Source of the DNA: Thiobacillus sp. UBA6205
Lineage (GTDB): Bacteria > Pseudomonadota > Gammaproteobacteria > Burkholderiales > Thiobacillaceae
DNA length: 5,024 bases
Direction: 5' to 3'
Assembly (NCBI GenBank): GCA_002421825.1
Contig: DISR01000062.1
Coordinates: 9,977-15,000 of the forward strand
The first letter of the stretch is position 1. Each line of letters starts with the position of its first letter. The translations under genes and the position numbers were made by a program. Shown in pieces: positions 1 through 5,024 of the stretch. Below the pieces are notes generated by a model. That model did not search any database and was not told the origin of the DNA. It saw only the letters and a list, made by a program, of their open reading frames with translations.

Positions 1-1104
1 CTGCACCTGCTGTACTCGCGCTTCTTCCACAAGCTGATGCGCGACGAGGGCCTGTTTGGGCCCGAGCATATTGTTCAGGGACGCGGAGATGCCTCACCCT
101 CACCCCAACCCTCTCCCGTCAAGGGAGAGGGGGCAAACGCTGGGCCCAAAACGATTAACGAGCCCTTCACCAACCTGCTGACCCAGGGCATGGTGGTGGC
201 GCCCACCTTCTACCGCGATGGCGCCGACGGCAAGAAGCAATGGATCAACCCCGCCGACGTGGACGTCAAGACCGACGAGCGCGGCCGCCCCGTCGGCGCG
301 ACCCTGAAGGCCGACGGCCAGCCGGTCACCATCGGTGGCACCGAGAAGATGTCCAAGTCCAAGAACAACGGCGTCGATCCGCAATCCCTGATCGACGCCT
401 TTGGCGCCGACACCGCGCGCCTGTTCATGATGTTCGCCGCGCCGCCAGACCAGCAGCTGGAGTGGTCGGACGCCGGCGTCGAAGGCGCGCACCGTTTCCT
501 CAAGCGTTTGTGGAAGGCGGTGTTCGAGCACATCGAAGCCGGCAGAATCCCGCCCTCACCCCAACCCTCTTCCGTCAAGGGAGAGGGGGCAAACGCTGCG
601 CTGAGCGCGAATAAACCCTTGGCCGACTTCCGCCGCCAGTTGCACCAGACCATCGCCAAGGTCACCGATGATTACGGCCGCCGCAAGCAGTTCAACACCG
701 CGGTGGCCGCGGTGATGGAGCTGATGAACGCGCTGGCAAAACTGCCGGAAGAAGCCGGCACGCCCGCCCTGCGCCAGGAAGCCCTGGAAGCCGTGACCAT
801 CCTGCTCTCCCCCATCGTGCCGCACGCCTGCGAGGCGCTGTGGGCAGAACTCAGGCCCGGCACGAAGCTTTTGGACCAGTCCTGGCCCAAGGCCGACGAG
901 TCCGCGCTGACCGTGGACGAAATCGAGCTGGTGGTGCAGATCAACGGCAAGCTCAGGGGCAGCATCCGCGTGCCGGCCGGCGCCGACAAGGCGGCGATCG
1001 AAGCGGCCGCCCTGGCCTCGGATGCCGCGCAAAAACAACTGGCCGGCGCCGCCCCGAAAAAAATCATCGTCGTGCCCGGCCGTTTGGTTAACATAGTGGC
1101 GTAA
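1..1104 (+). CDS. leuS: Leucyl-tRNA synthetase, C-terminal part (5' end outside window)
   Basis: Class I aminoacyl-tRNA synthetase that charges tRNA-Leu in the cytoplasm. The frame is open from base 1, reading LHLLYSRFFHKLMRDEG, so the gene begins upstream. The 367 visible residues are the last part of a protein usually about 860 residues long. The KMSKS signature of the catalytic core is intact at 346-360 (fragment residues 116-120), within GGTEKMSKSKNNGVDP. It is followed by the helical anticodon-binding domain (FRRQLHQTIAKVTDD, then VMELMNAL) and the usual C-terminal domain (QINGKLRGSIRVP, ending in VPGRLVNIVA), with a TAA stop. Two copies of one repeat element are translated inside the frame, giving PSPQPSPVKGEGANA at fragment residues 33-47 and a near-copy at 185-199. 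Both seem to lie in linkers: one just before NEPFTNLLTQGMV ahead of KMSKS, the other between the catalytic core and the anticodon-binding helices. All expected motifs remain in frame, so the gene looks functional. Identification is secure. Confidence 0.97.
   Translation: MHLLYSRFFHKLMRDEGLFGPEHIVQGRGDASPSPQPSPVKGEGANAGPKTINEPFTNLLTQGMVVAPTFYRDGADGKKQWINPADVDVKTDERGRPVGATLKADGQPVTIGGTEKMSKSKNNGVDPQSLIDAFGADTARLFMMFAAPPDQQLEWSDAGVEGAHRFLKRLWKAVFEHIEAGRIPPSPQPSSVKGEGANAALSANKPLADFRRQLHQTIAKVTDDYGRRKQFNTAVAAVMELMNALAKLPEEAGTPALRQEALEAVTILLSPIVPHACEALWAELRPGTKLLDQSWPKADESALTVDEIELVVQINGKLRGSIRVPAGADKAAIEAAALASDAAQKQLAGAAPKKIIVVPGRLVNIVA
97..142 (+). repeat. In-frame palindromic repeat element, copy A, inside leuS
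   Basis: A 46-base element, 45/46 identical to 553-598. Its core is a perfect 9-bp inverted repeat, CCCTCTCCC (109-117) and GGGAGAGGG (123-131), around the 5-base loop GTCAA. Its length is not a multiple of three, but the leuS frame passes through and reads PSPQPSPVKGEGANA. Flanking residues from about GPEHIVQ to GPKTI also look foreign to the LeuRS family. By eye against remembered homologues, roughly 30 residues are extra between MRDEGL and NEPFTNLL. It resembles REP-type or Rickettsia-palindromic-element-type repeats in form. I cannot assign it to a named family. Confidence 0.9.
553..598 (+). repeat. In-frame palindromic repeat element, copy B, inside leuS
   Basis: Second copy of the 46-base element, same orientation and same codon phase as copy A (offset 456 bases, divisible by three). 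The only difference is C to T at 571, which turns a Pro codon (CCC) into Ser (TCC), giving PSPQPSSVKGEGANA. Stem arms are 565-573 and 579-587. The change puts U opposite G581, so the RNA stem keeps a wobble pair. Identity ends on the left just before 553 and on the right after the shared GCAAACGCTG at 589-598. The site lies between VFEHIEAGRI and ADFRRQLHQ, at the entrance to the anticodon-binding domain. Confidence 0.9.
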
Positions 1105-1109
1105 TTAAA

Positions 1110-1137
1110 GTGAGGCGTAAGGCGTGAGGCGCAAGGC
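1110..1137 (+). repeat. Heptamer tandem array (four GTGAGGC-type units) spanning the lptE start
   Basis: Four consecutive 7-base units: GTGAGGC, GTAAGGC, GTGAGGC and GCAAGGC. The array begins 5 bases after the leuS stop. The same unit recurs at 4068-4088 and, reverse-complemented, at 4184-4211. Unit 3 contributes the GTG start of lptE, unit 1 contributes a GAGG ribosome-binding site, and units 3 and 4 encode the first residues (MRRKA). Confidence 0.88.
1112..1115 (+). promoter_or_regulatory. Ribosome-binding site of lptE, inside the heptamer array
   Basis: GAGG, 8 bases before the GTG at 1124, is the only plausible Shine-Dalgarno match upstream. It belongs to repeat unit 1, so the repeat supplies the initiation signal. 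An in-frame TAA at 1118-1120 (in unit 2) rules out any start farther upstream. Confidence 0.6.
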
Positions 1138-1618
1138 GGTAAAACTCATTGTTGGCGGACTGGCATTGCTGGCTGCAAGCGGCTGCGGCTTCCAGCTGCG
1201 CGGCTCAAATGCCATTCCCTATCGCAGCATCCATGTCGATGCCCCCAGGGACAGCGGCGCCGCCCGGCAGTTGGCCAGCGCCCTGCGCAGCCGCGGTATC
1301 GTGCTTCCCGAGAACGCCAGGGATGCCGATGCCGTGTTGAAGCTTTCCGAGGAAAAGAAAACCCGCACCATCCTGTCGCTGTCCGGCGGCGGGCGCGTGC
1401 GCGAATACCGGCTCAACTACAGCCTGAGCTACCGCCTGACCGACAAGGACGGCAACGAAGTCCATCCCGCGTCCGTCATTCAATCGAGCCGCGACTTCAC
1501 CTACGACGACAACCAGTACCTGGCCAAGACCGCAGAGGAAAGCTTCCTCTACCGTGATCTGCAGGATGACGCGGTGCAGCAGATAATCCGCCGCCTCGCC
1601 TCCGCCTCCTCTCGGTGA
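1124..1618 (+). CDS. lptE: LPS-assembly lipoprotein LptE
   Basis: Outer-membrane lipoprotein that plugs the LptD barrel and helps place lipopolysaccharide on the cell surface as the last step of the Lpt transport bridge. The 164-residue product has a lipoprotein signal peptide: a basic start (MRRK), a hydrophobic stretch (about residues 8-18) and a lipobox LAASGC with the acylated Cys at residue 21. It is followed at once by the family hallmark GFQLRG. The rest (SIHVDAP near residue 36, LNYSLSYRLTDKDG near 105, then the DDNQYLAKTAEE segment) fits the LptE fold, and the length is a little short of E. coli LptE. The GTG at 1124 is the only reasonable start: an in-frame TAA at 1118 precedes it and no ATG/GTG lies between it and the hydrophobic core. 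Start codon and basic N-region are made of repeat units. It sits 19 bases after leuS and overlaps holA by one base, as expected for a co-transcribed leuS-lptE-holA block. Confidence 0.93.
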   Translation: MRRKAVKLIVGGLALLAASGCGFQLRGSNAIPYRSIHVDAPRDSGAARQLASALRSRGIVLPENARDADAVLKLSEEKKTRTILSLSGGGRVREYRLNYSLSYRLTDKDGNEVHPASVIQSSRDFTYDDNQYLAKTAEESFLYRDLQDDAVQQIIRRLASASSR

Positions 1619-2622
1619 TGGAACTAAGGCCCGAGGATCTCGGCGCGCATCTTGCACGGGGGCTGGCCCCGCTGTATGTCATCTGGGGCGACGAACCCCT
1701 GGCCATGCTCGAAGCCGAGGATGCCATCCGCGCGGCCGCATTGAAAGCCGGGCACGAACGCACGGTGTTCACGGTGCAGGGCAAGTTCGACTGGAGCGTG
1801 ATCTTCGGCCAGGCCGACAACTTCTCCCTGTTCGCGCAAAAAAAGCTGGTGGAAATCCGCATTCCCGGCGGCAAGCCCGGCGTGGACGGCAGCGCTGCGC
1901 TGGCCCGCTATGCCGGCAAGCTCCCGGCTGACACGGTCAGCGTCATTTCGCTGCCCGGGCTGGAATGGAAACAGACCAGGAGCAAGTGGTTCGAGGCGCT
2001 CTCCGCCAAGGGTGCGGTCATCCAGAGCCGCGAGGTACCGCTCGAACAAATGCCGGCCTGGATCGGACGCCGGCTGGCTGCCAACAACCAGCAAGCCAGC
2101 CGCGAGGCGCTGGAATTCCTGGCCAACCGACTGGAGGGCAACCTGCTCGCGGCGCGCCAGGAAATCGACAAGCTGTCCCTGCTGCTGCCGCAAGGCCGCC
2201 TGGGCCTGGCTGACATCGAGCAGGCGGTGACCGATGTTTCGCGCTTCGAGGCAGCCGACATGCAGGATGCCATACTGTCCGGCGATGTGGGGCGCTGCGC
2301 GCGCATCCTGCAAATCCTCAAGCAGGAAGGCGAGGCCGTGCCCAGGCTCATGTGGCAAATCGGCACCGCGCTGAGGCTGCTGTACAAGTTAAAATCCGCC
2401 ATGAGACAAGGCCAGCCGCTGGCGGCCGTGTTCAAGGCCAATCGCATCTGGGACAAGCGCCAATCGCTGGTGCAGGCGGCGCTGAAGCGGATCAGCGACG
2501 AGAAACTGGAAGCCGCGCTGCAAGCCGCGTCCAAAATCGACCGCCAGGCCAAGGGCCTCGATGGCGGCGACCCGTGGGACGAGATGCTGCGGCTGTGCCT
2601 GAATTTCGGGATGAAAAGTTGA
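1618..2622 (+). CDS. holA: DNA polymerase III subunit delta
   Basis: Delta subunit of the clamp-loader complex, which opens the beta sliding clamp and loads it on primed DNA during replication. The 334-residue product is close to the usual length (E. coli about 343). Visible family traits are the N-terminal PLYVIWGDEPLAMLEA segment (residues 18-33), FDWSVIFGQADNFSLFAQKKLVEIR (57-81, the region expected to contact the clamp), EGNLLAARQEIDKLSLL in the middle domain (173-189), DVSRFEAADM (206-215) and a helical C-terminal collar region (MWQIGTALRLLYKLK). As in the family, no intact Walker A motif is seen. A GTG at 1615 is also in frame, but the ATG at 1618 is preferred because it overlaps the lptE stop (TGATG). 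No Shine-Dalgarno sequence precedes it (the upstream bases are pyrimidine-rich), so translation probably depends on coupling to lptE. The following 174 bases hold no gene, only an inverted repeat. Confidence 0.95.
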   Translation: MELRPEDLGAHLARGLAPLYVIWGDEPLAMLEAEDAIRAAALKAGHERTVFTVQGKFDWSVIFGQADNFSLFAQKKLVEIRIPGGKPGVDGSAALARYAGKLPADTVSVISLPGLEWKQTRSKWFEALSAKGAVIQSREVPLEQMPAWIGRRLAANNQQASREALEFLANRLEGNLLAARQEIDKLSLLLPQGRLGLADIEQAVTDVSRFEAADMQDAILSGDVGRCARILQILKQEGEAVPRLMWQIGTALRLLYKLKSAMRQGQPLAAVFKANRIWDKRQSLVQAALKRISDEKLEAALQAASKIDRQAKGLDGGDPWDEMLRLCLNFGMKS

Positions 2623-2651
2623 ATTGAATGCAGCGAGGCAAGAATTTTTGA

Positions 2652-2738
2652 ACAAGGAGGACAAGAGGACAGGAGTAAAGCACAGTGAAAATGACTTATT
2701 CCAAAATCGATTTCCTCTTGTCCTCGTGTCCTCTTTGT
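2652..2738. repeat. Octamer-based imperfect inverted repeat (long hairpin) between holA and proA
   Basis: The left arm 2652-2675 and right arm 2715-2738 match as reverse complements at 21 of 24 positions, around a 39-base AT-richer loop. In RNA, two of the three mismatches are G-U pairs and one is A-G. Each arm is about 2.5 tandem copies of an octamer close to GAGGACAA (left: GAGGACAA, GAGGACAG, GAG; right in reverse complement: GAGGACAC, GAGGACAA, GAGG). It starts 30 bases after the holA stop and ends 58 bases before proA. The long loop and lack of a U-run immediately after it argue against a standard intrinsic terminator, though it could slow or end transcription or protect the holA mRNA end. 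Confidence 0.8.
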
Positions 2739-2786
2739 AAAAGGATTTTGTTCGGCGGTTTTTCCGCTTCGCTGCTTCATACGTTT

Positions 2787-2790
2787 AAGG
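2787..2790 (+). promoter_or_regulatory. Ribosome-binding site of proA
   Basis: AAGG (within TTTAAGG), 6 bases before the ATG at 2797. It supports that start. I looked for a promoter in 2623-2796 and saw only weak matches, none worth a call. Confidence 0.55.
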
Positions 2791-2796
2791 TCTGAT

Positions 2797-4056
2797 ATGG
2801 ACGACATCAAAACCTACATGCAAACCGTCGGCCGCACGGCGCGCGAAGCCTCGCGCGCGGTGGCCGCTGCGGAAACCCGCGCCAAGAATGCGGCGCTTCT
2901 GGCCATGGCCGCCGCCATCCGCCGCGATGCCGCGAAACTCCTCGCCGCCAATGCCGAGGACGTCGCCGCCGCCAAGGCCGCCGGGCTCGACGCCGCGCTG
3001 CTCGACCGCTTGGCGCTGAGCGAGAAAACCGTGGAAAGCATGGCCGAAGGCCTGGAACAGATCGCCGCGCTGCCCGATCCCGTGGGCGGCATCAGCGGCA
3101 TGAACTACCGCCCATCCGGCATCCAGGTCGGCAGGATGCGCGTGCCGCTGGGCGTCGTCGGCATCATCTACGAAGCGCGCCCCAACGTGACGGCGGACGC
3201 CGCCGGCCTGTGCCTGAAATCCGGCAACGCCGCCATCCTGCGCGGCGGCAGCGAGGCCATTCGCAGCAACCAGGCCGTCGCCGCCTGCGTGAAGGAAGGC
3301 CTGAAAACCGCCAACCTTCCCGAAGCCTGCGTGCAGGTGATCGAAACCACCGACCGCGCCGCCGTGGGCGAACTCATCACCCTGCGCGAGTATGTCGACG
3401 TCATCGTGCCGCGCGGCGGCAAGGGCCTGATCGAGCGGCTGATGAACGACGCGCGCATCCCCGTCATCAAGCACCTGCACGGCGTGTGCCACGTGTATGT
3501 CGACGACCGCGCCGACCTCGACAAGGCGCTGAAGATCGCCGACAACGCCAAGACCAGCCGCTACGGCACCTGCAACACCATGGAAACCCTGCTCGTGCAT
3601 CGCACCGTGGCGGAGAAATTCCTGCCGCTGATCGCCGCCATCTACGCCGCCAAGGCCGTGGAAATGCGCGGCTGCGCCGAGTCGCGCCGCATCGTGCCGG
3701 CGATGAAGGAGGCGACCGAGGCCGACTGGCACGAGGAATACCTCGCGCCCATCATCGCCGTCCGCGTGGTGGACGACATGGATGCGGCCATGCGCCACAT
3801 CGGCCAGTACGGCTCGCAGCACACCGACGCCATCGTCACCGAGGACTACACCCGCGCGCGCCGCTTCATTCGCGAAGTCGATTCCGCCTCGGTCATGGTC
3901 AATGCCTCCACCCGCTTCGCCGACGGTTTCGAATACGGCCTGGGCGCGGAAATCGGCATCTCCACCGACAAGATCCACGCCCGCGGCCCGGTCGGGCTGG
4001 AAGGGCTGACGAGCGAGAAATGGGTGGTGCTGGGGGACGGGCATGTGCGCGGCTGA
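2797..4056 (+). CDS. proA: Gamma-glutamyl phosphate reductase (glutamate-5-semialdehyde dehydrogenase)
   Basis: Second enzyme of proline synthesis: NADPH-dependent reduction of gamma-glutamyl phosphate to glutamate-5-semialdehyde, in the cytoplasm. The 419-residue product has the standard family length. Motifs seen in order are VPLGVVGIIYEARPNVT (residues 116-132), LKSGNAAILRGGSEA (140-154, cofactor-binding region), VDVIVPRGGKGLI (200-212), and the catalytic cysteine at 259 in SRYGTCNTMETLLVH. The family signature follows at about 324-346, ending RHIGQYGSQHTDAI, and then RFADGFEYGLGAEIGIST and HARGPVGLEGLTSEKW near the C-terminus. All key residues are present. proA is bracketed by repeat-bearing gaps on both sides (2623-2796 and 4057-4171), unlike its tightly packed neighbours, so it may be transcribed on its own. 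Having proA between holA and nadD is, to my knowledge, a betaproteobacterial arrangement. The kinase gene proB is not in the window. Confidence 0.97.
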   Translation: MDDIKTYMQTVGRTAREASRAVAAAETRAKNAALLAMAAAIRRDAAKLLAANAEDVAAAKAAGLDAALLDRLALSEKTVESMAEGLEQIAALPDPVGGISGMNYRPSGIQVGRMRVPLGVVGIIYEARPNVTADAAGLCLKSGNAAILRGGSEAIRSNQAVAACVKEGLKTANLPEACVQVIETTDRAAVGELITLREYVDVIVPRGGKGLIERLMNDARIPVIKHLHGVCHVYVDDRADLDKALKIADNAKTSRYGTCNTMETLLVHRTVAEKFLPLIAAIYAAKAVEMRGCAESRRIVPAMKEATEADWHEEYLAPIIAVRVVDDMDAAMRHIGQYGSQHTDAIVTEDYTRARRFIREVDSASVMVNASTRFADGFEYGLGAEIGISTDKIHARGPVGLEGLTSEKWVVLGDGHVRG

Positions 4057-4067
4057 AGGCTATGCCG

Positions 4068-4088
4068 GTGAGGCGTGAGGCGTTAGGC
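4068..4088 (+). repeat. Heptamer tandem array (three GTGAGGC-type units) after proA
   Basis: Three consecutive 7-base units, GTGAGGC, GTGAGGC and GTTAGGC, starting 11 bases after the proA stop. They are the same unit as at 1110-1137 and the reverse complement of the array at 4184-4211. The two arrays therefore form an inverted pair flanking 95 bases (4089-4183). I see no gene and no convincing promoter in those bases apart from the first codons of nadD. Confidence 0.85.
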
Positions 4089-4171
4089 GCGGGACAGCAG
4101 TGTGCGGACAATCCGTGCAATGTAAAAACCGCAACCTCGTTTTCCGATAAACCCTCCGCAATGCGATAGCC

Positions 4172-4855
4172 GTGGCCTCTTTTACGCCTCACGCCTCACG
4201 CCTCACGCCTCACGCTCCTATCGGCGTCTTCGGCGGCACCTTCGACCCCATCCATTTCGGCCATCTGCGCATGGCCGAGGAACTGGCCGAAGCCCTCGGA
4301 CTCGCAGAAGTGCGCATCATTCCCGCCGGGCAGCCGCCGCATCGTACCGCCCCGCGCACCCCTGCACGGCACCGTCTGGAAATGGCGCGCCTGGCCATCG
4401 CCGGCAACCCCCTCTTCAAGCTGGACGAGCGAGAAGTGCGGCAGGCCCGCGCGAGCTACACCGTCGATACGCTTTCCGCCTTGCGCCGCGAACTCGGCAA
4501 CGAATTGCCCATCTGGCTGTTCATGGGGGCGGACGCGTTTCTGGGTTTGACGACATGGAAGGAATGGCAGCGCCTGTTCGAGCTTGCGCACATCGCCGTC
4601 GCCCACCGGCCCGGCTACCGGCTGGCGCAAACCGACGCCCTGAACGATTCCCTGCGCCAGGAACTGGAACGCCGTCAACTGGCCGGCCCGCCGCATACGC
4701 CTGCAGGCAGCATCCTCCTCAGGCCCATCACCCAGCTCGACATCGCAGCCACAGACGTCCGCAGCCGCCTGCATGAAGGCCGAAGCGTACGCTATCTGAT
4801 TCCGGACGATGTGCTCGACTATATTCAGAGAAACAAACTTTACCTAGCCGCATGA
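4172..4855 (+). CDS. nadD: Nicotinate-nucleotide adenylyltransferase, with repeat-encoded N-terminus
   Basis: Transfers AMP from ATP to nicotinate mononucleotide to give deamido-NAD, the penultimate step of NAD synthesis, in the cytoplasm. The 227-residue product shows the nucleotidyltransferase motif GGTFDPIHFGHL (residues 21-32, containing the HxGH-type HFGH). Then come IIPAGQPPHR (49-58), SYTVDTLSALRREL (95-108), WLFMGADAFLGLTTWKEW (115-132) and the C-terminal IAATDVRSRL (191-200), which matches the ISSTxxR-type ATP-binding motif with Ala in place of the usual first Ser. The catalytic fold normally starts only a few residues before the IGVFGGTFDP strand. Here about 16 residues precede it, and residues 5-15 (TPHASRLTPHA) are translated heptamer repeats. 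GTG at 4172 is the only usual start codon between the in-frame TAA at 4148-4150 and the core. No good Shine-Dalgarno sequence precedes it. nadD overlaps rsfS by 4 bases. The gene identity is secure; the start is less so. Confidence 0.94.
   Translation: MASFTPHASRLTPHAPIGVFGGTFDPIHFGHLRMAEELAEALGLAEVRIIPAGQPPHRTAPRTPARHRLEMARLAIAGNPLFKLDEREVRQARASYTVDTLSALRRELGNELPIWLFMGADAFLGLTTWKEWQRLFELAHIAVAHRPGYRLAQTDALNDSLRQELERRQLAGPPHTPAGSILLRPITQLDIAATDVRSRLHEGRSVRYLIPDDVLDYIQRNKLYLAA
4184..4216 (-). repeat. Heptamer tandem array inside the 5' end of nadD
   Basis: Four perfect ACGCCTC units (4184-4190, 4191-4197, 4198-4204, 4205-4211) plus a partial fifth unit (ACGCT). This is the reverse complement of the GTGAGGC heptamer seen at 1110 and 4068, and is placed on the minus strand for that reason. 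It is translated as part of nadD; because 7 is not a multiple of 3, successive units read differently (TPH, ASR, LTPHA). It is the most regular array in the window. Confidence 0.92.
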
Positions 4856-5024
4856 ACATTGAAGAAAAAATCGCCGCGGTCGTGACCGCGCTGGAGGACA
4901 TCAAGGCCAGCGACATCACCGTGCTCGACACCACCTCGCTGACCTCGCTGTTCGAGCGCGTCGTCATCGCCAGCGCCGACTCGTCGCGGCAGACCAAGGC
5001 GCTCGCCGTCAGCGTGCGCGACAA
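4852..5024 (+). CDS. rsfS: Ribosomal silencing factor RsfS, N-terminal part (runs off the window)
   Basis: RsfS (YbeB/Iojap family) binds protein L14 of the large ribosomal subunit and blocks subunit joining, lowering translation under nutrient limitation. The 57 visible residues begin MNIEEKIAAVVTALEDIKAS and continue with DITVLDTTSLTSLFERVVIA (21-40) and SADSSRQTKALAVSVRD. These fit the family's opening helix, the D-x-x-x-L-D strand and the VIASxxSSRQ segment. The usual length is about 110-130 residues, so about half is present. The ATG at 4852 overlaps the nadD stop (ATGA), which implies translational coupling. The nadD-rsfS pair is widely conserved; rlmH commonly follows, but that lies beyond the window. 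Confidence 0.92.
   Translation, partial: MNIEEKIAAVVTALEDIKASDITVLDTTSLTSLFERVVIASADSSRQTKALAVSVRD

Noticed and set aside
1110..1137. CRISPR-like or regulatory-protein direct repeats
   Set aside because: The units are contiguous 7-mers without spacers, so they are a simple tandem array and not a CRISPR. No known operator fits.
2652..2745. Intrinsic terminator for holA
   Set aside because: The hairpin is real, but its 39-base loop and the lack of a U-tract directly after the stem do not fit a standard Rho-independent terminator, so it is listed only as an inverted repeat.
1908..2810. A 300-codon minus-strand frame over holA and the following gap
   Set aside because: Ser/Arg-rich antisense translation with no recognisable domain, opposite a secure holA gene.
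2785..4044. A 419-codon open frame on the minus strand covering almost all of proA
   Set aside because: It mirrors proA codon by codon, is rich in His/Gly/Ala/Asp as expected for the antisense of a GC-rich gene, shows no recognisable family, and proA on the plus strand is certain.
3210..4169. A 319-codon plus-strand frame overlapping proA and the proA-nadD gap
   Set aside because: It is extremely Arg/His/Pro-rich, lies out of frame with proA, has no ribosome-binding site or known motif, and is typical of a shadow frame in GC-rich DNA.
4161..4169. Two-codon ORF (ATG CGA TAG) ending 2 bases before the nadD GTG, as a coupling leader
   Set aside because: It has no ribosome-binding site, and so short an ORF is expected by chance. 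It is kept only as background to the nadD start problem.
4089..4171. Promoter for nadD in the spacer between the heptamer arrays
   Set aside because: Only weak -10-like matches (for example GATAAA near 4146) without a matching -35 box were seen.

Overview
The window is a compact, GC-rich, all-plus-strand stretch of housekeeping genes from a proteobacterium. From start to end it holds the 3' part of leuS (leucyl-tRNA synthetase), lptE (LPS-assembly lipoprotein), holA (DNA polymerase III delta subunit), proA (gamma-glutamyl phosphate reductase), nadD (nicotinate-nucleotide adenylyltransferase) and the 5' part of rsfS (ribosome silencing factor). The order leuS-lptE-holA-nadD-rsfS is shared by many Beta- and Gammaproteobacteria. 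The placement of proA between holA and nadD, together with the protein sequences, points to a betaproteobacterium, perhaps in the Nitrosomonadales. That assignment is inferred from remembered gene order and sequence style, not from a search.

Layout: leuS enters from the left edge and ends at 1104. lptE starts 19 bases later, and its stop overlaps the holA start (TGATG). A 174-base gap with a long imperfect hairpin separates holA from proA. A 115-base gap carrying short tandem repeats separates proA from nadD. nadD and rsfS overlap by 4 bases (ATGA). No tRNA, rRNA, CRISPR, transposase or other mobile-element gene was seen. The genes share no single pathway: they cover translation (leuS, rsfS), outer-membrane assembly (lptE), replication (holA), proline synthesis (proA) and NAD synthesis (nadD).

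No new multi-gene system is visible. The unusual content is the density of small repeats and where they sit. (1) A 46-base palindromic element occurs twice inside the leuS reading frame, 456 bases apart, in the same orientation and phase, and adds a Pro/Ser-rich peptide to an essential enzyme at two places. (2) A heptamer of consensus GTGAGGC occurs as three short arrays. One supplies the ribosome-binding site, GTG start and first codons of lptE; one lies just after proA; one, in reverse orientation, is translated as the N-terminus of NadD. (3) An octamer-based inverted repeat (GAGGACAA type) lies between holA and proA. These elements rewrite start sites and coding sequence of genes that are essential in most bacteria.
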